A stretch of 64,000 nt of DNA from Enterococcus montenegrensis (GTDB lineage: Bacteria; Bacillota; Bacilli; Lactobacillales; Enterococcaceae), in contig NZ_CP120467.1 in NCBI RefSeq assembly GCF_029983095.1, forward strand, positions 2,402,501-2,466,500. Reading direction: 5' to 3'. Shown here in pieces: positions 35,933 through 44,273 of this stretch. The notes under the pieces were generated by a model, which saw only the letters and a list, made by a program, of their open reading frames with translations, had not been told where the DNA came from and made no database searches. The number at the start of each line of letters is the position of its first letter. Positions within the stretch are counted from its first letter, which is position 1. Both the position numbers and the translations under genes were made by a program.

Positions 35933-36748
35933 CTATTTAATTGCACCGCTAGAAACACCGGCAATAAATCTTTTTTGAAAAACTATATAAATGACTACAA
36001 CTGGAATAATCGAAATTGCGGTAGCAGCAAAAAGTCCGCCATAATCTGTACCATATTGGCCATTAAACAAGCGTAATCCAACTGATAAAAGTTGTTTTGA
36101 TTCATCATTAATCATTAAATACGGCCATAGAAAATCTTCCCAGCTCCACAAGAATTGGAAAATTGCTAAACTGGCTATTGCATTTTGGGACATTGGTAAA
36201 ATGATGCGATGAAAAATATAAAAATCACTTGCACCATCTACTCTTGCGGCTTCAATCAATTCGTCTGGAATTTGCGAAATCGCTTGACGGAACATAAAGA
36301 TTCCAAATCCCGAAACCATTGATGGAATAATTAGCGCCTTATACGTATTCAGCCAGCCAAAGTCTACCATCATTTCGTATTTAGGAATAATAGTTACTGC
36401 CCATGGTAACATCATCGTACTTAAAACAACACCAAATAGTAAATTCTTTCCTTTAAAACGAAACTTCGCAAAAACAAACCCCATCAATGAACTAGTATAA
36501 ATGATAATTACAGTTGTTAGTACTGATACAAACAAACTGTTTGCAAACATGCGCATAAAGTTAAATTTTTCTTGCACATCAATATAGTTCTGAAAAGTTG
36601 ATGGCGTAGGAAATAACGAGCCAGTAATTTTTACAATCTCACTGTTTGGCGCAAAAGAAGAAACGAGCATCCAGATAAAAGGGATAATTGTCACCAAAGC
36701 CAATAACAACAAGACGACATTTAAAAGAATCGAACGGATATTTTTCAT
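35933..36748 (-). CDS. Sugar ABC transporter permease (MalG-like)
   Basis: This 271-residue permease has six spans and the cytoplasmic EAA motif EAARVDGASDFYIFHRIILP. That and the C-terminus AGVSSGAIK are typical of MalG-type partners. Its start overlaps the stop of the MalF-like gene by four bases (ATGA), indicating translational coupling. It would form the channel of an importer of an alpha-glucoside. The energising ATPase (MsmK type) is not encoded in the locus. Confidence 0.92.
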   Translation of the reverse strand: MKNIRSILLNVVLLLLALVTIIPFIWMLVSSFAPNSEIVKITGSLFPTPSTFQNYIDVQEKFNFMRMFANSLFVSVLTTVIIIYTSSLMGFVFAKFRFKGKNLLFGVVLSTMMLPWAVTIIPKYEMMVDFGWLNTYKALIIPSMVSGFGIFMFRQAISQIPDELIEAARVDGASDFYIFHRIILPMSQNAIASLAIFQFLWSWEDFLWPYLMINDESKQLLSVGLRLFNGQYGTDYGGLFAATAISIIPVVVIYIVFQKRFIAGVSSGAIK

Positions 36749-37623
36749 TGATTTTTCTTCCCTTCACCGGTGACTTTAAACATAATAATTGTTAAAATAC
36801 CAATAATTACAAACAAGATAATCGCCATTGCAGAGGCCGAACCAAAGTTATACTTTACAAAAGCTTCATCATAAATCAAATAAGAAATAACATATGTCGA
36901 GGTCCCTGGTCCGCCGTCAGTCATGATCAAGATTTGGATGTAAGCTTGTAGATACGTAATTAGAGATGTAATTACAACAAACAAAGTCGTTGGTTTTAAT
37001 AATGGGACAGTAATTTTCCAAAATGTTTGCCAAGAGGTGGCACCATCAATTTCAGCAGCTTCAAAAACATCTTCTGGCAACCCCATTAAGCCACCTAAAA
37101 AAAGCACGGTAGCATAGCCAAAGTCCTTCCAAATAGTCATAATAATAATCGCCGGTAACGCCCAGTGTGTATCTTTTAACCAATTAATATCAAGATGAAA
37201 AACCTTGTTAATCAGGCCAAATTGCGGATCAAACATCCACATCCAAACAAAAGAAACAGCTACTAATGGTGTGATGGTCGGCATATAAAATAGACCTTGA
37301 AACAATGTTTTAGCTTTGGTTAGTTTTGAGGAAATTAGCAATGCTAGTCCTAATCCTAGCACTACGCGGAATAAAACCGCAAAAAAAGTAAAAACAAATG
37401 TATTGGACATTGATTTCCAAAATAAATCACTGGTTAATACATCTTTGAAATTATCTAAACCAACAAAATCGTATTTATCGATCATTGGATTCCAATCATG
37501 TAAGCTTCCAGCAAATGCCTTGTAGATTGGGTAAACAAGAAAAATGGCAAAATAGATAATCAATAAAACGACCGCAACATTTTTCAGATTAAAAAAATTT
37601 CTTTTTTTATTAATAGCTTGCAT
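36745..37623 (-). CDS. Sugar ABC transporter permease (MalF-like)
   Basis: This 292-residue permease has six spans and the EAA loop EAAEIDGATSWQTFWKITVPLLKP, of the MalF/UgpA class. The gene is second in the operon after the binding-protein gene, from which it is separated by a hairpin that probably lowers its expression. It overlaps the MalG-like gene. The ribosome site AAGGGG lies upstream of the ATG. Confidence 0.92.
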   Translation of the reverse strand: MQAINKKRNFFNLKNVAVVLLIIYFAIFLVYPIYKAFAGSLHDWNPMIDKYDFVGLDNFKDVLTSDLFWKSMSNTFVFTFFAVLFRVVLGLGLALLISSKLTKAKTLFQGLFYMPTITPLVAVSFVWMWMFDPQFGLINKVFHLDINWLKDTHWALPAIIIMTIWKDFGYATVLFLGGLMGLPEDVFEAAEIDGATSWQTFWKITVPLLKPTTLFVVITSLITYLQAYIQILIMTDGGPGTSTYVISYLIYDEAFVKYNFGSASAMAIILFVIIGILTIIMFKVTGEGKKNQ

Positions 37624-37700
37624 TTACTTCACCCCTTTTTTACGTCTGCGTTAGCATATATAATTGAATAGTCATTTTTCCGCTAACTTTTTTAGAAAAA

Positions 37701-37726
37701 GGGTGTGTCAAATTTGTGACACACCC
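37701..37726 (-). terminator. Intra-operon attenuator after the binding-protein gene
   Basis: A perfect 10-bp stem GGGTGTGTCA/TGACACACCC lies 12 bases past the binding-protein stop. On the minus strand it is followed by TTTTTCTAAAAAAG. Partial termination here would give more binding protein than permease. Confidence 0.75.
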
Positions 37727-37737
37727 TACCTGACAAC

Positions 37738-39123
37738 TTATTTTGCTTCGTCAATATGTGCGTAGCTATTTTCTAATGACGTAAAATCTGTATCCTTCAT
37801 ATCTTTTTCCATCTTTTCTTGTCCTGATTTTACGGCTGCATTCAAGTCTTTACCATTGAATAAAACATCTTCCATTGTTTGCGTTCCAGTACTTTCTACT
37901 GTAGCAGGGAATGGACCTGGCCAAATTAAACGCTCAACGCGAGGTGCAATAGCTTCTAAAACAGGATTTGCCATAATATCTTTATCGTTTGCTAATGATT
38001 TTTTTGTAGGGAACGATGCTAATGCTAAAGCACCTGTTTTGGAATATTCATCATTTGCTAAACAATATTTTAAGAAATCTTGTGCGACAGCTTGTTGTTC
38101 TTTGGCTTGATTTTTATTAATTCCTGGTGTGCTCTCCCCATTGAAACGATCATAGGCTAAAGGTGTATCTTCAGATGGTGTTGGTGTTGCGAAAACACCA
38201 AAATCCACATCTGGATAGTTGGTCTTTAATTCATTTAAATACCAACCCCATTTATAAACCATTGCAGATTGACCATTCCCAAAACTTTGTGAAGATTCTG
38301 CTCCAAAGTCTTTTGAACCTACGCCATCTTTTTCATATAGATCAATTAAAAATTGTAAATTTTCTTTTGTTACATCATTATCATAATTTACTTTTTTGCC
38401 ATTATCTTTAAAGAGTAACTCTCCTTTTTGGTAATTTAAACCTTCGTAAATCGCACTATATGTTTCGCCGTTCCAGTTAAATCCAGCTTGCGTAATTTTA
38501 CTACCATCTTTTTTGGTTAATTTTTTTGCAACTTCACGGAATTGGTCCCATGTTTTTGGAATATCTTTATCTGTTAAACCAGCATCTTGCCATAATTTTT
38601 TATTGTAATAAATATTGCCTGTGTTAATCATGCTATCGGTGTAATAAACTTTCCCGTCAATAATGTGAGGATCAACAGAAGTAAAATCTGCTGTTAAATC
38701 TGCTGTTTTAATGTCATAAGGTGCTAAATATGGAAACAACAAATCATGTTGTGAATTATGAATATTAAAAATTGCTGGTCCATTATCCCCTTTTAGCGCC
38801 AATGGTAATTTTGTCCAATAATCATCCCATGGATGGTTTACAACTTTAATAGTGACGTTCGGATAAATTTTTTCATAATCTTTTGCCATTGTGATGGCAG
38901 GATCACCTTCGTTCCAAGTCCAATACTCAATTTGGATTGGTTTACCATCATTGACTAGTTTATTGGGGTCAAATTTTACATGCTCCCCCAAAACTTCCAT
39001 CCCTTTATCTTCTTTGGTGTCAGTTGTACCTTTTGCACTATCTTTGCTTGATGAACCACAGGCTGCCAAAGTGCCTACCATCAAAACTGTTGCTAGTGCT
39101 GTTAAAACTTTACTCATTTTCAT
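37738..39123 (-). CDS. Sugar ABC transporter substrate-binding lipoprotein
   Basis: This 461-residue extracellular solute-binding protein (family 1) has a signal peptide ending in the lipobox TLAAC with lipidated Cys22, followed by a Ser/Lys/Asp-rich linker. The mature part has the MalE-type features IEYWTWNEGDPAITMAKDYEK and the YNKKLWQDAGL segment. It would deliver an oligosaccharide to the two permeases. The ATG at 39123 is eight bases after GGAGG; the longer frame would translate through two operators. It is the first gene of the operon. Confidence 0.92.
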   Translation of the reverse strand: MKMSKVLTALATVLMVGTLAACGSSSKDSAKGTTDTKEDKGMEVLGEHVKFDPNKLVNDGKPIQIEYWTWNEGDPAITMAKDYEKIYPNVTIKVVNHPWDDYWTKLPLALKGDNGPAIFNIHNSQHDLLFPYLAPYDIKTADLTADFTSVDPHIIDGKVYYTDSMINTGNIYYNKKLWQDAGLTDKDIPKTWDQFREVAKKLTKKDGSKITQAGFNWNGETYSAIYEGLNYQKGELLFKDNGKKVNYDNDVTKENLQFLIDLYEKDGVGSKDFGAESSQSFGNGQSAMVYKWGWYLNELKTNYPDVDFGVFATPTPSEDTPLAYDRFNGESTPGINKNQAKEQQAVAQDFLKYCLANDEYSKTGALALASFPTKKSLANDKDIMANPVLEAIAPRVERLIWPGPFPATVESTGTQTMEDVLFNGKDLNAAVKSGQEKMEKDMKDTDFTSLENSYAHIDEAK

Positions 39124-39141
39124 GAAGTTCTCCTCCTTGTT

Positions 39142-39203
39142 AAGTTTAACGTTCAACTTCTCTTGTAGTTTAACGTTAAACTTAATTGTTGTCAACGCTT
39201 ACA
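39142..39203 (-). promoter_or_regulatory. Promoter of the GH65/ABC locus with two LacI operators and a cre site
   Basis: On the minus strand, TTGACA (39190-39195) and TAAACT (39167-39172) are 17 bases apart. The palindrome AGTTTAACGTTAAACT (39167-39182) overlaps the -10, and AAGTTGAACGTTAAACTT (39142-39159) lies downstream, with centres 24 bases apart. TGTCAACGCTTACA (39190-39203) matches the CcpA consensus with one mismatch and covers the -35. Confidence 0.8.
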
Positions 39204-39441
39204 TTATTATTTTTCAAATAAATAACAATTCATGCTCAAAATATCTATTGGCCAATTTATTAAAAGAAGAAAAAATCACAATTATTGCCTGCGAATATTT
39301 TGTACTTTTTCTTTTAAGCTAATACATTAAAAGTGAGTACCTCTGAAGGGGAGGCAACATCCCATGCCTGCAATTTATAATATACTCCCTCAACAACCCA
39401 CTGATAAAATCCATTATCAATTACTATTACAACCTAAAAAA
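39204..39441. other. Intergenic region between the ABC locus promoter and the eno terminator
   Basis: I find no gene or named element here. A GC-richer patch (about 39332-39378) stands out from the AT-rich surroundings but has no clear fold. Confidence 0.35.
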
Positions 39442-39469
39442 ACAACCCATCCCTAAAAGGATAGGTTGT
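39442..39469 (-). terminator. Probable terminator of eno
   Basis: A hairpin of ACAACC-c-ATCC with GGAT-a-GGTTGT is followed on the minus strand by seven T residues. It lies 175 bases past the eno stop with no gene between. Confidence 0.75.
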
Positions 39470-39644
39470 CATAGTCTTCAGTCTTACTAAACCGCTGATA
39501 AAGGGACGTTCCTAACAAAAGTATTCAACTACAGCCTGAAAAAGCCCGGAAACAAAGTAATCTTAAAATTGGTTTTTAATAATTTTTATCCGTTTATTCT
39601 TGAAGCTAGTGATGAAATGTCCTTTTTAAACTTCTTACTATCTT

Positions 39645-40916
39645 CTATTTCTTAGGAAAATGTGCTAGTTTAGCGTAGCCTTCCAATTCTTCTTCAATCC
39701 GTAAAAATTGATTGTATTTTTCCACTCGTTCACTGCGGGCCATAGAACCTGTTTTAATTTGTCCGGCATTCATTGCGACAGCAAAGTCAGCAATATAAGT
39801 ATCACCAGTTTCTCCTGAACGATGGGAAATCATTGTATTGTAACCATTTTGGCGCGCCAATTTAATAGCTGTAATGGACTCAGAAACTGTGCCAATTTGG
39901 TTTAGTTTGATTAAAATTGCATTGGCGACGCCTTTATCAATGCCCTCTTTAAAAATAGTAGGGTTGGTAACAAAAATATCATCGCCAACTAGTTGAATGT
40001 TAGCCCCCATCGTATCCGTTTGTTTTTTAAACCCGTCCCAATCATGTTCGGAAAAACCATCTTCAATTGAAATAATAGCAGGGTATTTCGCTACTAATTC
40101 TTGGTAGTAGGTTAACATTTCGTCACTGGACATTTCTTTGCCTTCAAAGTTATATTTATGGGTATCCTCATTATAAAATTCGCTTGAAGCTGGATCTAGC
40201 GCAATCGCAATTTCTTCTTTTGGCATGTAACCAGCAGCTTTAATTGCTTCATACAATGTTTCGATAGCAGCTTCTGTACTACCTAGTTTTGGCGCAAAGC
40301 CGCCTTCATCCCCAACCGCTGTTTCAAGGCCTTTTTTAGCTAAAATTCCTTTTAGTGTGTGGTAGATATTGGCAATCTTTTCTACTCCATCACGGAAACT
40401 TGCTCTTTTAACTGGCGTAATCAAAAATTCTTGAACATCAATGCCCGAATCTGCATGGACACCACCATTAATTACGTTAAAAAATGGTTGTGGTAATTCT
40501 AAATCAACACCACCTAAATAACGATACAAAGGTTCCTTTTTGCTAGCGGCAGCGGCTCGACTAACCGCCATCGAAACACCTAAAATAGCGTTAGCACCCA
40601 ACCGACTTTTATTGGCTGTGCCGTCTAAATCAATCATGATGTGATCAATTTTTTCTTGATCAAATGGACTCAACCCAACTAGTGCATCTTTGATTTCTGT
40701 GTTTACATTGTTCACTGCTTTTAAAACACCTTTGCCTTGCAGGCGATCACCGCCATCGCGCAATTCGACAGCCTCACGATCGCCAGTTGAAGCTCCTGAT
40801 GGCACTTGTGCACGTCCTAATGTTGCATCAGATAAAATGACATCGACTTCGACGGTTGGGTTACCTCTTGAATCAAAAACTTCTCTTGCTTTAACATTTT
40901 CAATCACTACTGACAT
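39645..40916 (-). CDS. eno: Enolase under fluoride riboswitch control
   Basis: This 423-residue enolase (2-phosphoglycerate to PEP) has intact catalytic elements: the mobile loop PSGASTG, Glu204 in GDEGGFAP, metal ligands Asp241, Glu285 and Asp312, and Lys337 in LIKLNQIG, with SHRSGET. The gene stands alone, not in a gap-pgk-tpi-eno operon. Segments such as GRAQVPSGASTGDREAV and ALDPASSEF differ somewhat from the usual Firmicutes glycolytic enzyme, so it may be a second, fluoride-induced copy. Enolase is a classic fluoride target. The AGGAGG site is well placed. The leader contains a fluoride riboswitch and terminator. Confidence 0.92.
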   Translation of the reverse strand: MSVVIENVKAREVFDSRGNPTVEVDVILSDATLGRAQVPSGASTGDREAVELRDGGDRLQGKGVLKAVNNVNTEIKDALVGLSPFDQEKIDHIMIDLDGTANKSRLGANAILGVSMAVSRAAAASKKEPLYRYLGGVDLELPQPFFNVINGGVHADSGIDVQEFLITPVKRASFRDGVEKIANIYHTLKGILAKKGLETAVGDEGGFAPKLGSTEAAIETLYEAIKAAGYMPKEEIAIALDPASSEFYNEDTHKYNFEGKEMSSDEMLTYYQELVAKYPAIISIEDGFSEHDWDGFKKQTDTMGANIQLVGDDIFVTNPTIFKEGIDKGVANAILIKLNQIGTVSESITAIKLARQNGYNTMISHRSGETGDTYIADFAVAMNAGQIKTGSMARSERVEKYNQFLRIEEELEGYAKLAHFPKK

Positions 40917-40959
40917 GATAATTCCTCCTTAGATTCTTTGGGTGGCAAAATTTGAAATG

Positions 40960-41021
40960 CAAAAAAACACCTGTTGTAAAAGTATTTGAAAACATCTCAA
41001 ATAAACTCTTACAACAGGTGT
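40960..41021 (-). terminator. Riboswitch expression platform: intrinsic terminator in the eno leader
   Basis: A perfect 13-bp lower stem (ACACCTGTTGTAA with TTACAACAGGTGT) is extended by further pairing and followed on the minus strand by seven T residues, 45 bases before the start codon. Its 5' arm begins with the ACACC that also forms the riboswitch pseudoknot. Confidence 0.92.
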
Positions 41022-41062
41022 CATCAGCCATTTCAGCACTTATAGGGAACACCATCCCTTTA
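41010..41062 (-). promoter_or_regulatory. Fluoride riboswitch (crcB motif) upstream of eno
   Basis: On the minus strand, P1 is AGGGA/TCCCT flanking GGTGT. It is followed by AUAA, a short P3 with a GAAA-containing loop, and then GCUGAUGACACC. The GGTGT loop (41049-41053) pairs exactly with ACACC (41017-41021) to form the pseudoknot, and the UGAUG before it is a conserved crcB-motif element. Fluoride binding would lock ACACC in the pseudoknot and prevent the overlapping terminator, switching eno on. The recognition is from remembered crcB sequences, not a covariance search. Confidence 0.88.
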
Positions 41063-41230
41063 CGTGAAAATAATATCGCCATTTTCAAAAATTGTAAAAC
41101 AAAAAGACTTTTGCTTTTAATTAGCCGTAAATTTCAAATTTTTCCGCTAAATAAATAAGATGAAATTTAAGTAACGGTTTAAACTGTTTCATAAATTTCA
41201 TCTTATCACTAATGGTTACGCTAGACTTTT

Positions 41231-43015
41231 TTAATCTACGACTTGTTCATTTACATATTTGGCATATAAAGGATGCGTCATAATTAACTCACGGTGTGTC
41301 CCACTACCTGTGACTTCTCCATGTTCGATAAAGTAAATTTTATCTGCGTCAACAATCGTTGATAGGCGGTGCGCAATTACTAATGTTGTTCTTCCTGCCA
41401 TTAACTGATCTAATGCTCGCTGTACTTTTTCTTCTGATTGGGAATCTAAACTTGCGGTAGCTTCGTCTAACATCAAGATATTCGGATTGCGTAAAAAGGC
41501 TCTGGCAATCGCAATTCGTTGCTTTTGTCCGCCGGATAATTTGACGCCCCGTTCGCCAATTTGCGTGTCCAATTGATCAGGAAAATCGCGAACAAACTGA
41601 TCCGCATACGCTAATGACAAACCTTCCCACATTTTTTCATCTGTTAATAACTGATTTAAACCATATTGTAAATTGTCTCGAATACTACCGGCAAAAACCG
41701 CGCTATCTTGTGAGACATAGCCAATTTGTGAACGCCAATCTTTCAAAGACAAATCATTAATGTTTTGTCCGCCAATGGTAATGGTGCCCGATTTTGGTTC
41801 ATAAAAACGTTCCAACAGACCAAAAATCGTTGACTTACCTCCGCCACTAGGTCCGGCAAATGCCACCACCGTATTAGGTTTAGCTTCAAAAGAAACATCT
41901 TGTAAAATCACTTTTGATTCATCGTAACTAAAAGATAAGTGATTTGCTTCAATCGTTTTACCTGTGACAGCGATATTAGTATCCACTGTAATTGTTTCCG
42001 TTGGCGTTTCTAAAATTGCTTGAATCCGTTCTGTTGCCCCCATTGCTTTTTGCACTTGAGAAAAGAAGGTAGCAAAGCTAGCAGCTGGTGTAATGATATT
42101 GAAGAGATACAATAAGAAAGCGACCAATTCACCACTCGTTAGTGTCCCTGCTTGCACCCGCACTGCGCCATAACCTAAAATACCAACAAATAAACCTAAC
42201 ATCGTCGTCATCATTACCGGTTGCAAAACAGCTTCAACTTTGGCATCTTTTAAACCCAGTTTAAAGATTTTATCAATATAGCGACCACCATTTTTAATTT
42301 CATAGCTTTCACCATTACTGGATTTAATTAAGCGAATCTCAGATATCTTCTCTGTCGTATCCGCATTAAAATCTGCTAACGCACCTTGCATTTGGCGCCC
42401 AATTTTCATCATCACTTTTCCAATTGGCATCATCACTAACATGACAATGGGCACAGATATAAACATTAGCGCCGCCATTTTCCAGTCCATGATAAATAAG
42501 ATAATCACCGAGCCAACTAATTGAATAGCCCCCGTAATAAAATTAGGAAATTGGGTCGTTACCAAGTCCTTGATTACACTGGTATCGTTCACCAAACGAG
42601 AGCTACTTTCACCAGATTTATGGTCGTCATAATATGCGACAGGCAAATGTAACAAATGGTGCCATAATTTTTCTCGTAATGTTTTGACAGAGCTTTCCCC
42701 GACATAACGTAAAAAATAACCGCCAATTGCACCGAAACCTAAATATACGATAAACGCCAGCACCAAGACGGCAACCATTTTGCCATCGATTTTTGCTAAT
42801 TCACTCGTATCTACTAATCCTTTTGTTAACTGTGGCACAACAAGACTCGCACCACTCGTGATTAAGCTTAGTAATAAACCAAAAGCAAAAAGTGCTTTTT
42901 TGGGGCTCACACTATTAATTAGTTTCAAAAAATCTTTAAATTTAAATGTTCCTTTAGCTTTTGGTAATTCATCCTCAAAAATTGCAGCTTCACGGCCGCC
43001 TCCACCTTGTGGCAT
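41231..43015 (-). CDS. ABC multidrug/lipid exporter, fused permease-ATPase
   Basis: This 594-residue half-transporter has six membrane spans in the first 330 residues and a C-terminal ATPase with Walker A GPSGGGKST, signature LSGGQKQRIAIARA, Walker B ILMLDEATASLDSQ and switch VIAHRLST. It resembles LmrA/BmrA-type homodimeric exporters. A short Gly-rich N-terminus (MPQGGGGREA) precedes the first span. It lies downstream of a MarR gene on the same strand, about 150 bases away, and is presumably controlled by it. The substrate is unknown. Confidence 0.9.
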   Translation of the reverse strand: MPQGGGGREAAIFEDELPKAKGTFKFKDFLKLINSVSPKKALFAFGLLLSLITSGASLVVPQLTKGLVDTSELAKIDGKMVAVLVLAFIVYLGFGAIGGYFLRYVGESSVKTLREKLWHHLLHLPVAYYDDHKSGESSSRLVNDTSVIKDLVTTQFPNFITGAIQLVGSVIILFIMDWKMAALMFISVPIVMLVMMPIGKVMMKIGRQMQGALADFNADTTEKISEIRLIKSSNGESYEIKNGGRYIDKIFKLGLKDAKVEAVLQPVMMTTMLGLFVGILGYGAVRVQAGTLTSGELVAFLLYLFNIITPAASFATFFSQVQKAMGATERIQAILETPTETITVDTNIAVTGKTIEANHLSFSYDESKVILQDVSFEAKPNTVVAFAGPSGGGKSTIFGLLERFYEPKSGTITIGGQNINDLSLKDWRSQIGYVSQDSAVFAGSIRDNLQYGLNQLLTDEKMWEGLSLAYADQFVRDFPDQLDTQIGERGVKLSGGQKQRIAIARAFLRNPNILMLDEATASLDSQSEEKVQRALDQLMAGRTTLVIAHRLSTIVDADKIYFIEHGEVTGSGTHRELIMTHPLYAKYVNEQVVD

Positions 43016-43168
43016 TGTAAATTCCTCTTTTCTTCATTAAGCATCTGGCATTACGCACGTGTAAAGAAAAACCGCCTGTAACCTTTACAAACTTAAAATT
43101 TTTTGTAAAAAGCATCTGCCAGACTAAATCTTTTTAAACATGGTCATTTTAAAACGTCGTTAACGCTT

Positions 43169-43999
43169 TTAAAAATCTTTCCATTCATCTTGATCTTGTT
43201 GATCTTCTTTGCCGTGATTTGGCTTCATACCGCCAAATTTATTCTTCCAAAAATCAAACCAGGCCTCTTGTTGTTCTTTGGTTGCATGGGGGTGATTTTC
43301 GTGAAAATTACGACCACCATGACGGCTGCCACGCCCCCCTCTTGGTCCACCGCCAAAACCACCAAAGCCGCCAAAGCCGCCACGGAAATTACGCATTTGT
43401 TCTAAATCTTCAAATGACATTTCCCGCATTTTTTTCTGCATTTCCCGACGTAATTTGTTCATGTCCGCAGCATCCATTTCAGCCCATTCTTGCCCAAACT
43501 GTTCTTTAAAAACTTCCTGCATATTTTGAATAGCTGCGAGACGATCAAAAGGATCTACAAAGGCTTCGGCTTTTTGTTTCATGTCATCATTCCAGCCGTC
43601 TTTAATTTTTTGTAATAAATCTGCTAGTTCCGTCATTTCCTCTTCTGTCAAGCCATCAAAGAAATGTGCACTTTCACTTGTTTGTGCTGTCTGTGCCGAT
43701 GCTTCTGCCTGCTTTTTGCCTACTTCGGTCAAAAATACTTTCTTAATACGTTTGTCCTGCTCATCTTCAATGCGTTTTATGGCGCCACTATTTTCTAATT
43801 TCTTCAATAATTCTGCCAGTGAACTAGGACTCAAACCCAAAATGTCTGCTAAATAGCCTTGGGTTAATCCGTCTTCCAAGCGCAATACTGCCAATACTCG
43901 CTGTTGCCCTGTTAATTTTTGTCTTTTACTCATAAACGCATTGCCAGCATCACTGATGAAACGAATTTGTTTTAATAATTGGTTACTAAATGTATTCAT
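43169..43999 (-). CDS. MarR-family regulator with a long Gly-rich C-terminal extension
   Basis: The first 150 residues of this 276-residue protein form a MarR winged helix-turn-helix (LTQGYLADILGLSPSSLAELLKKLENSGAIKRI, wing DEQDKRIKKVFLTEVG). The remaining roughly 125 residues are unusual: a helical acidic stretch, then FRGGFGGFGGFGGG with basic GRGSRHGGRN and a charged tail. Typical MarR proteins are about 140-160 residues. It probably represses itself and the downstream exporter through CGGTACCG boxes in its promoter. GAGG lies eight bases before the ATG. The tail's role is unknown. Confidence 0.85.
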   Translation of the reverse strand: MNTFSNQLLKQIRFISDAGNAFMSKRQKLTGQQRVLAVLRLEDGLTQGYLADILGLSPSSLAELLKKLENSGAIKRIEDEQDKRIKKVFLTEVGKKQAEASAQTAQTSESAHFFDGLTEEEMTELADLLQKIKDGWNDDMKQKAEAFVDPFDRLAAIQNMQEVFKEQFGQEWAEMDAADMNKLRREMQKKMREMSFEDLEQMRNFRGGFGGFGGFGGGPRGGRGSRHGGRNFHENHPHATKEQQEAWFDFWKNKFGGMKPNHGKEDQQDQDEWKDF

Positions 44000-44019
44000 T
44001 AAAATTACCTCACTTTTAT

Positions 44020-44091
44020 TACGGCACCGAATATTTCGGCACCGAACTTTATTACATTGGTGATTATATTTCGGTACCGAACAATTGTCAA
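44020..44091 (-). promoter_or_regulatory. marR-exporter promoter with three palindromic operators
   Basis: On the minus strand, a perfect TTGACA (44086-44091) and a perfect TATAAT (44063-44068) are 17 bases apart. The spacer contains the palindrome TTCGGTACCGAA (44070-44081). Two near copies with CGGCACCG cores (44035-44046 and 44020-44031) lie downstream of the transcription start. This is a strong promoter under tight autorepression. Confidence 0.85.
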
Positions 44092-44159
44092 CACTTTTTT
44101 CTCAAAAAATTTCAAATCACTTTTTTCTAAAAAAAATCCATACTTTCTTTATAGTCAAC

Positions 44160-44273
44160 AAAAAAACACCAACTTTTATTATCCATTTGGCGTGAATAAT
44201 AAAATAGTTGGTGTCATTTCGCTAAAATGCGAAAGAATGATTCTAACGAATTGAAGTTGAACGTTAGCCTCAC
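44160..44273 (-). ncRNA. Candidate structured small RNA or leader with three hairpins
   Basis: On the minus strand a TATAAT (44280-44285) with AGGACA 18 bases upstream would start a transcript near 44273. It contains three hairpins in a row: CTAACG/CGTTAG (44243-44267), TTTCGC/GCGAAA (44217-44234) and a long stem ACACCAACT.../...AGTTGGTGT (44166-44214) followed by seven T. It ends before the marR promoter. There is no ORF. It does not match a riboswitch class I know. Confidence 0.55.

Noticed and set aside
39142..39195. Extended N-terminus of the sugar-binding protein reading through the operators
   Set aside because: It has no signal peptide at its start and would place the promoter and both operators inside the gene; the ATG at 39123 has a perfect ribosome site and lipobox spacing.
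44160..44273. A second fluoride riboswitch, suggested by the ATGACACC and terminator resembling the eno leader
   Set aside because: There is no upstream GGTGT to form the pseudoknot and no P1 of the crcB type; the resemblance is limited to the terminator base.
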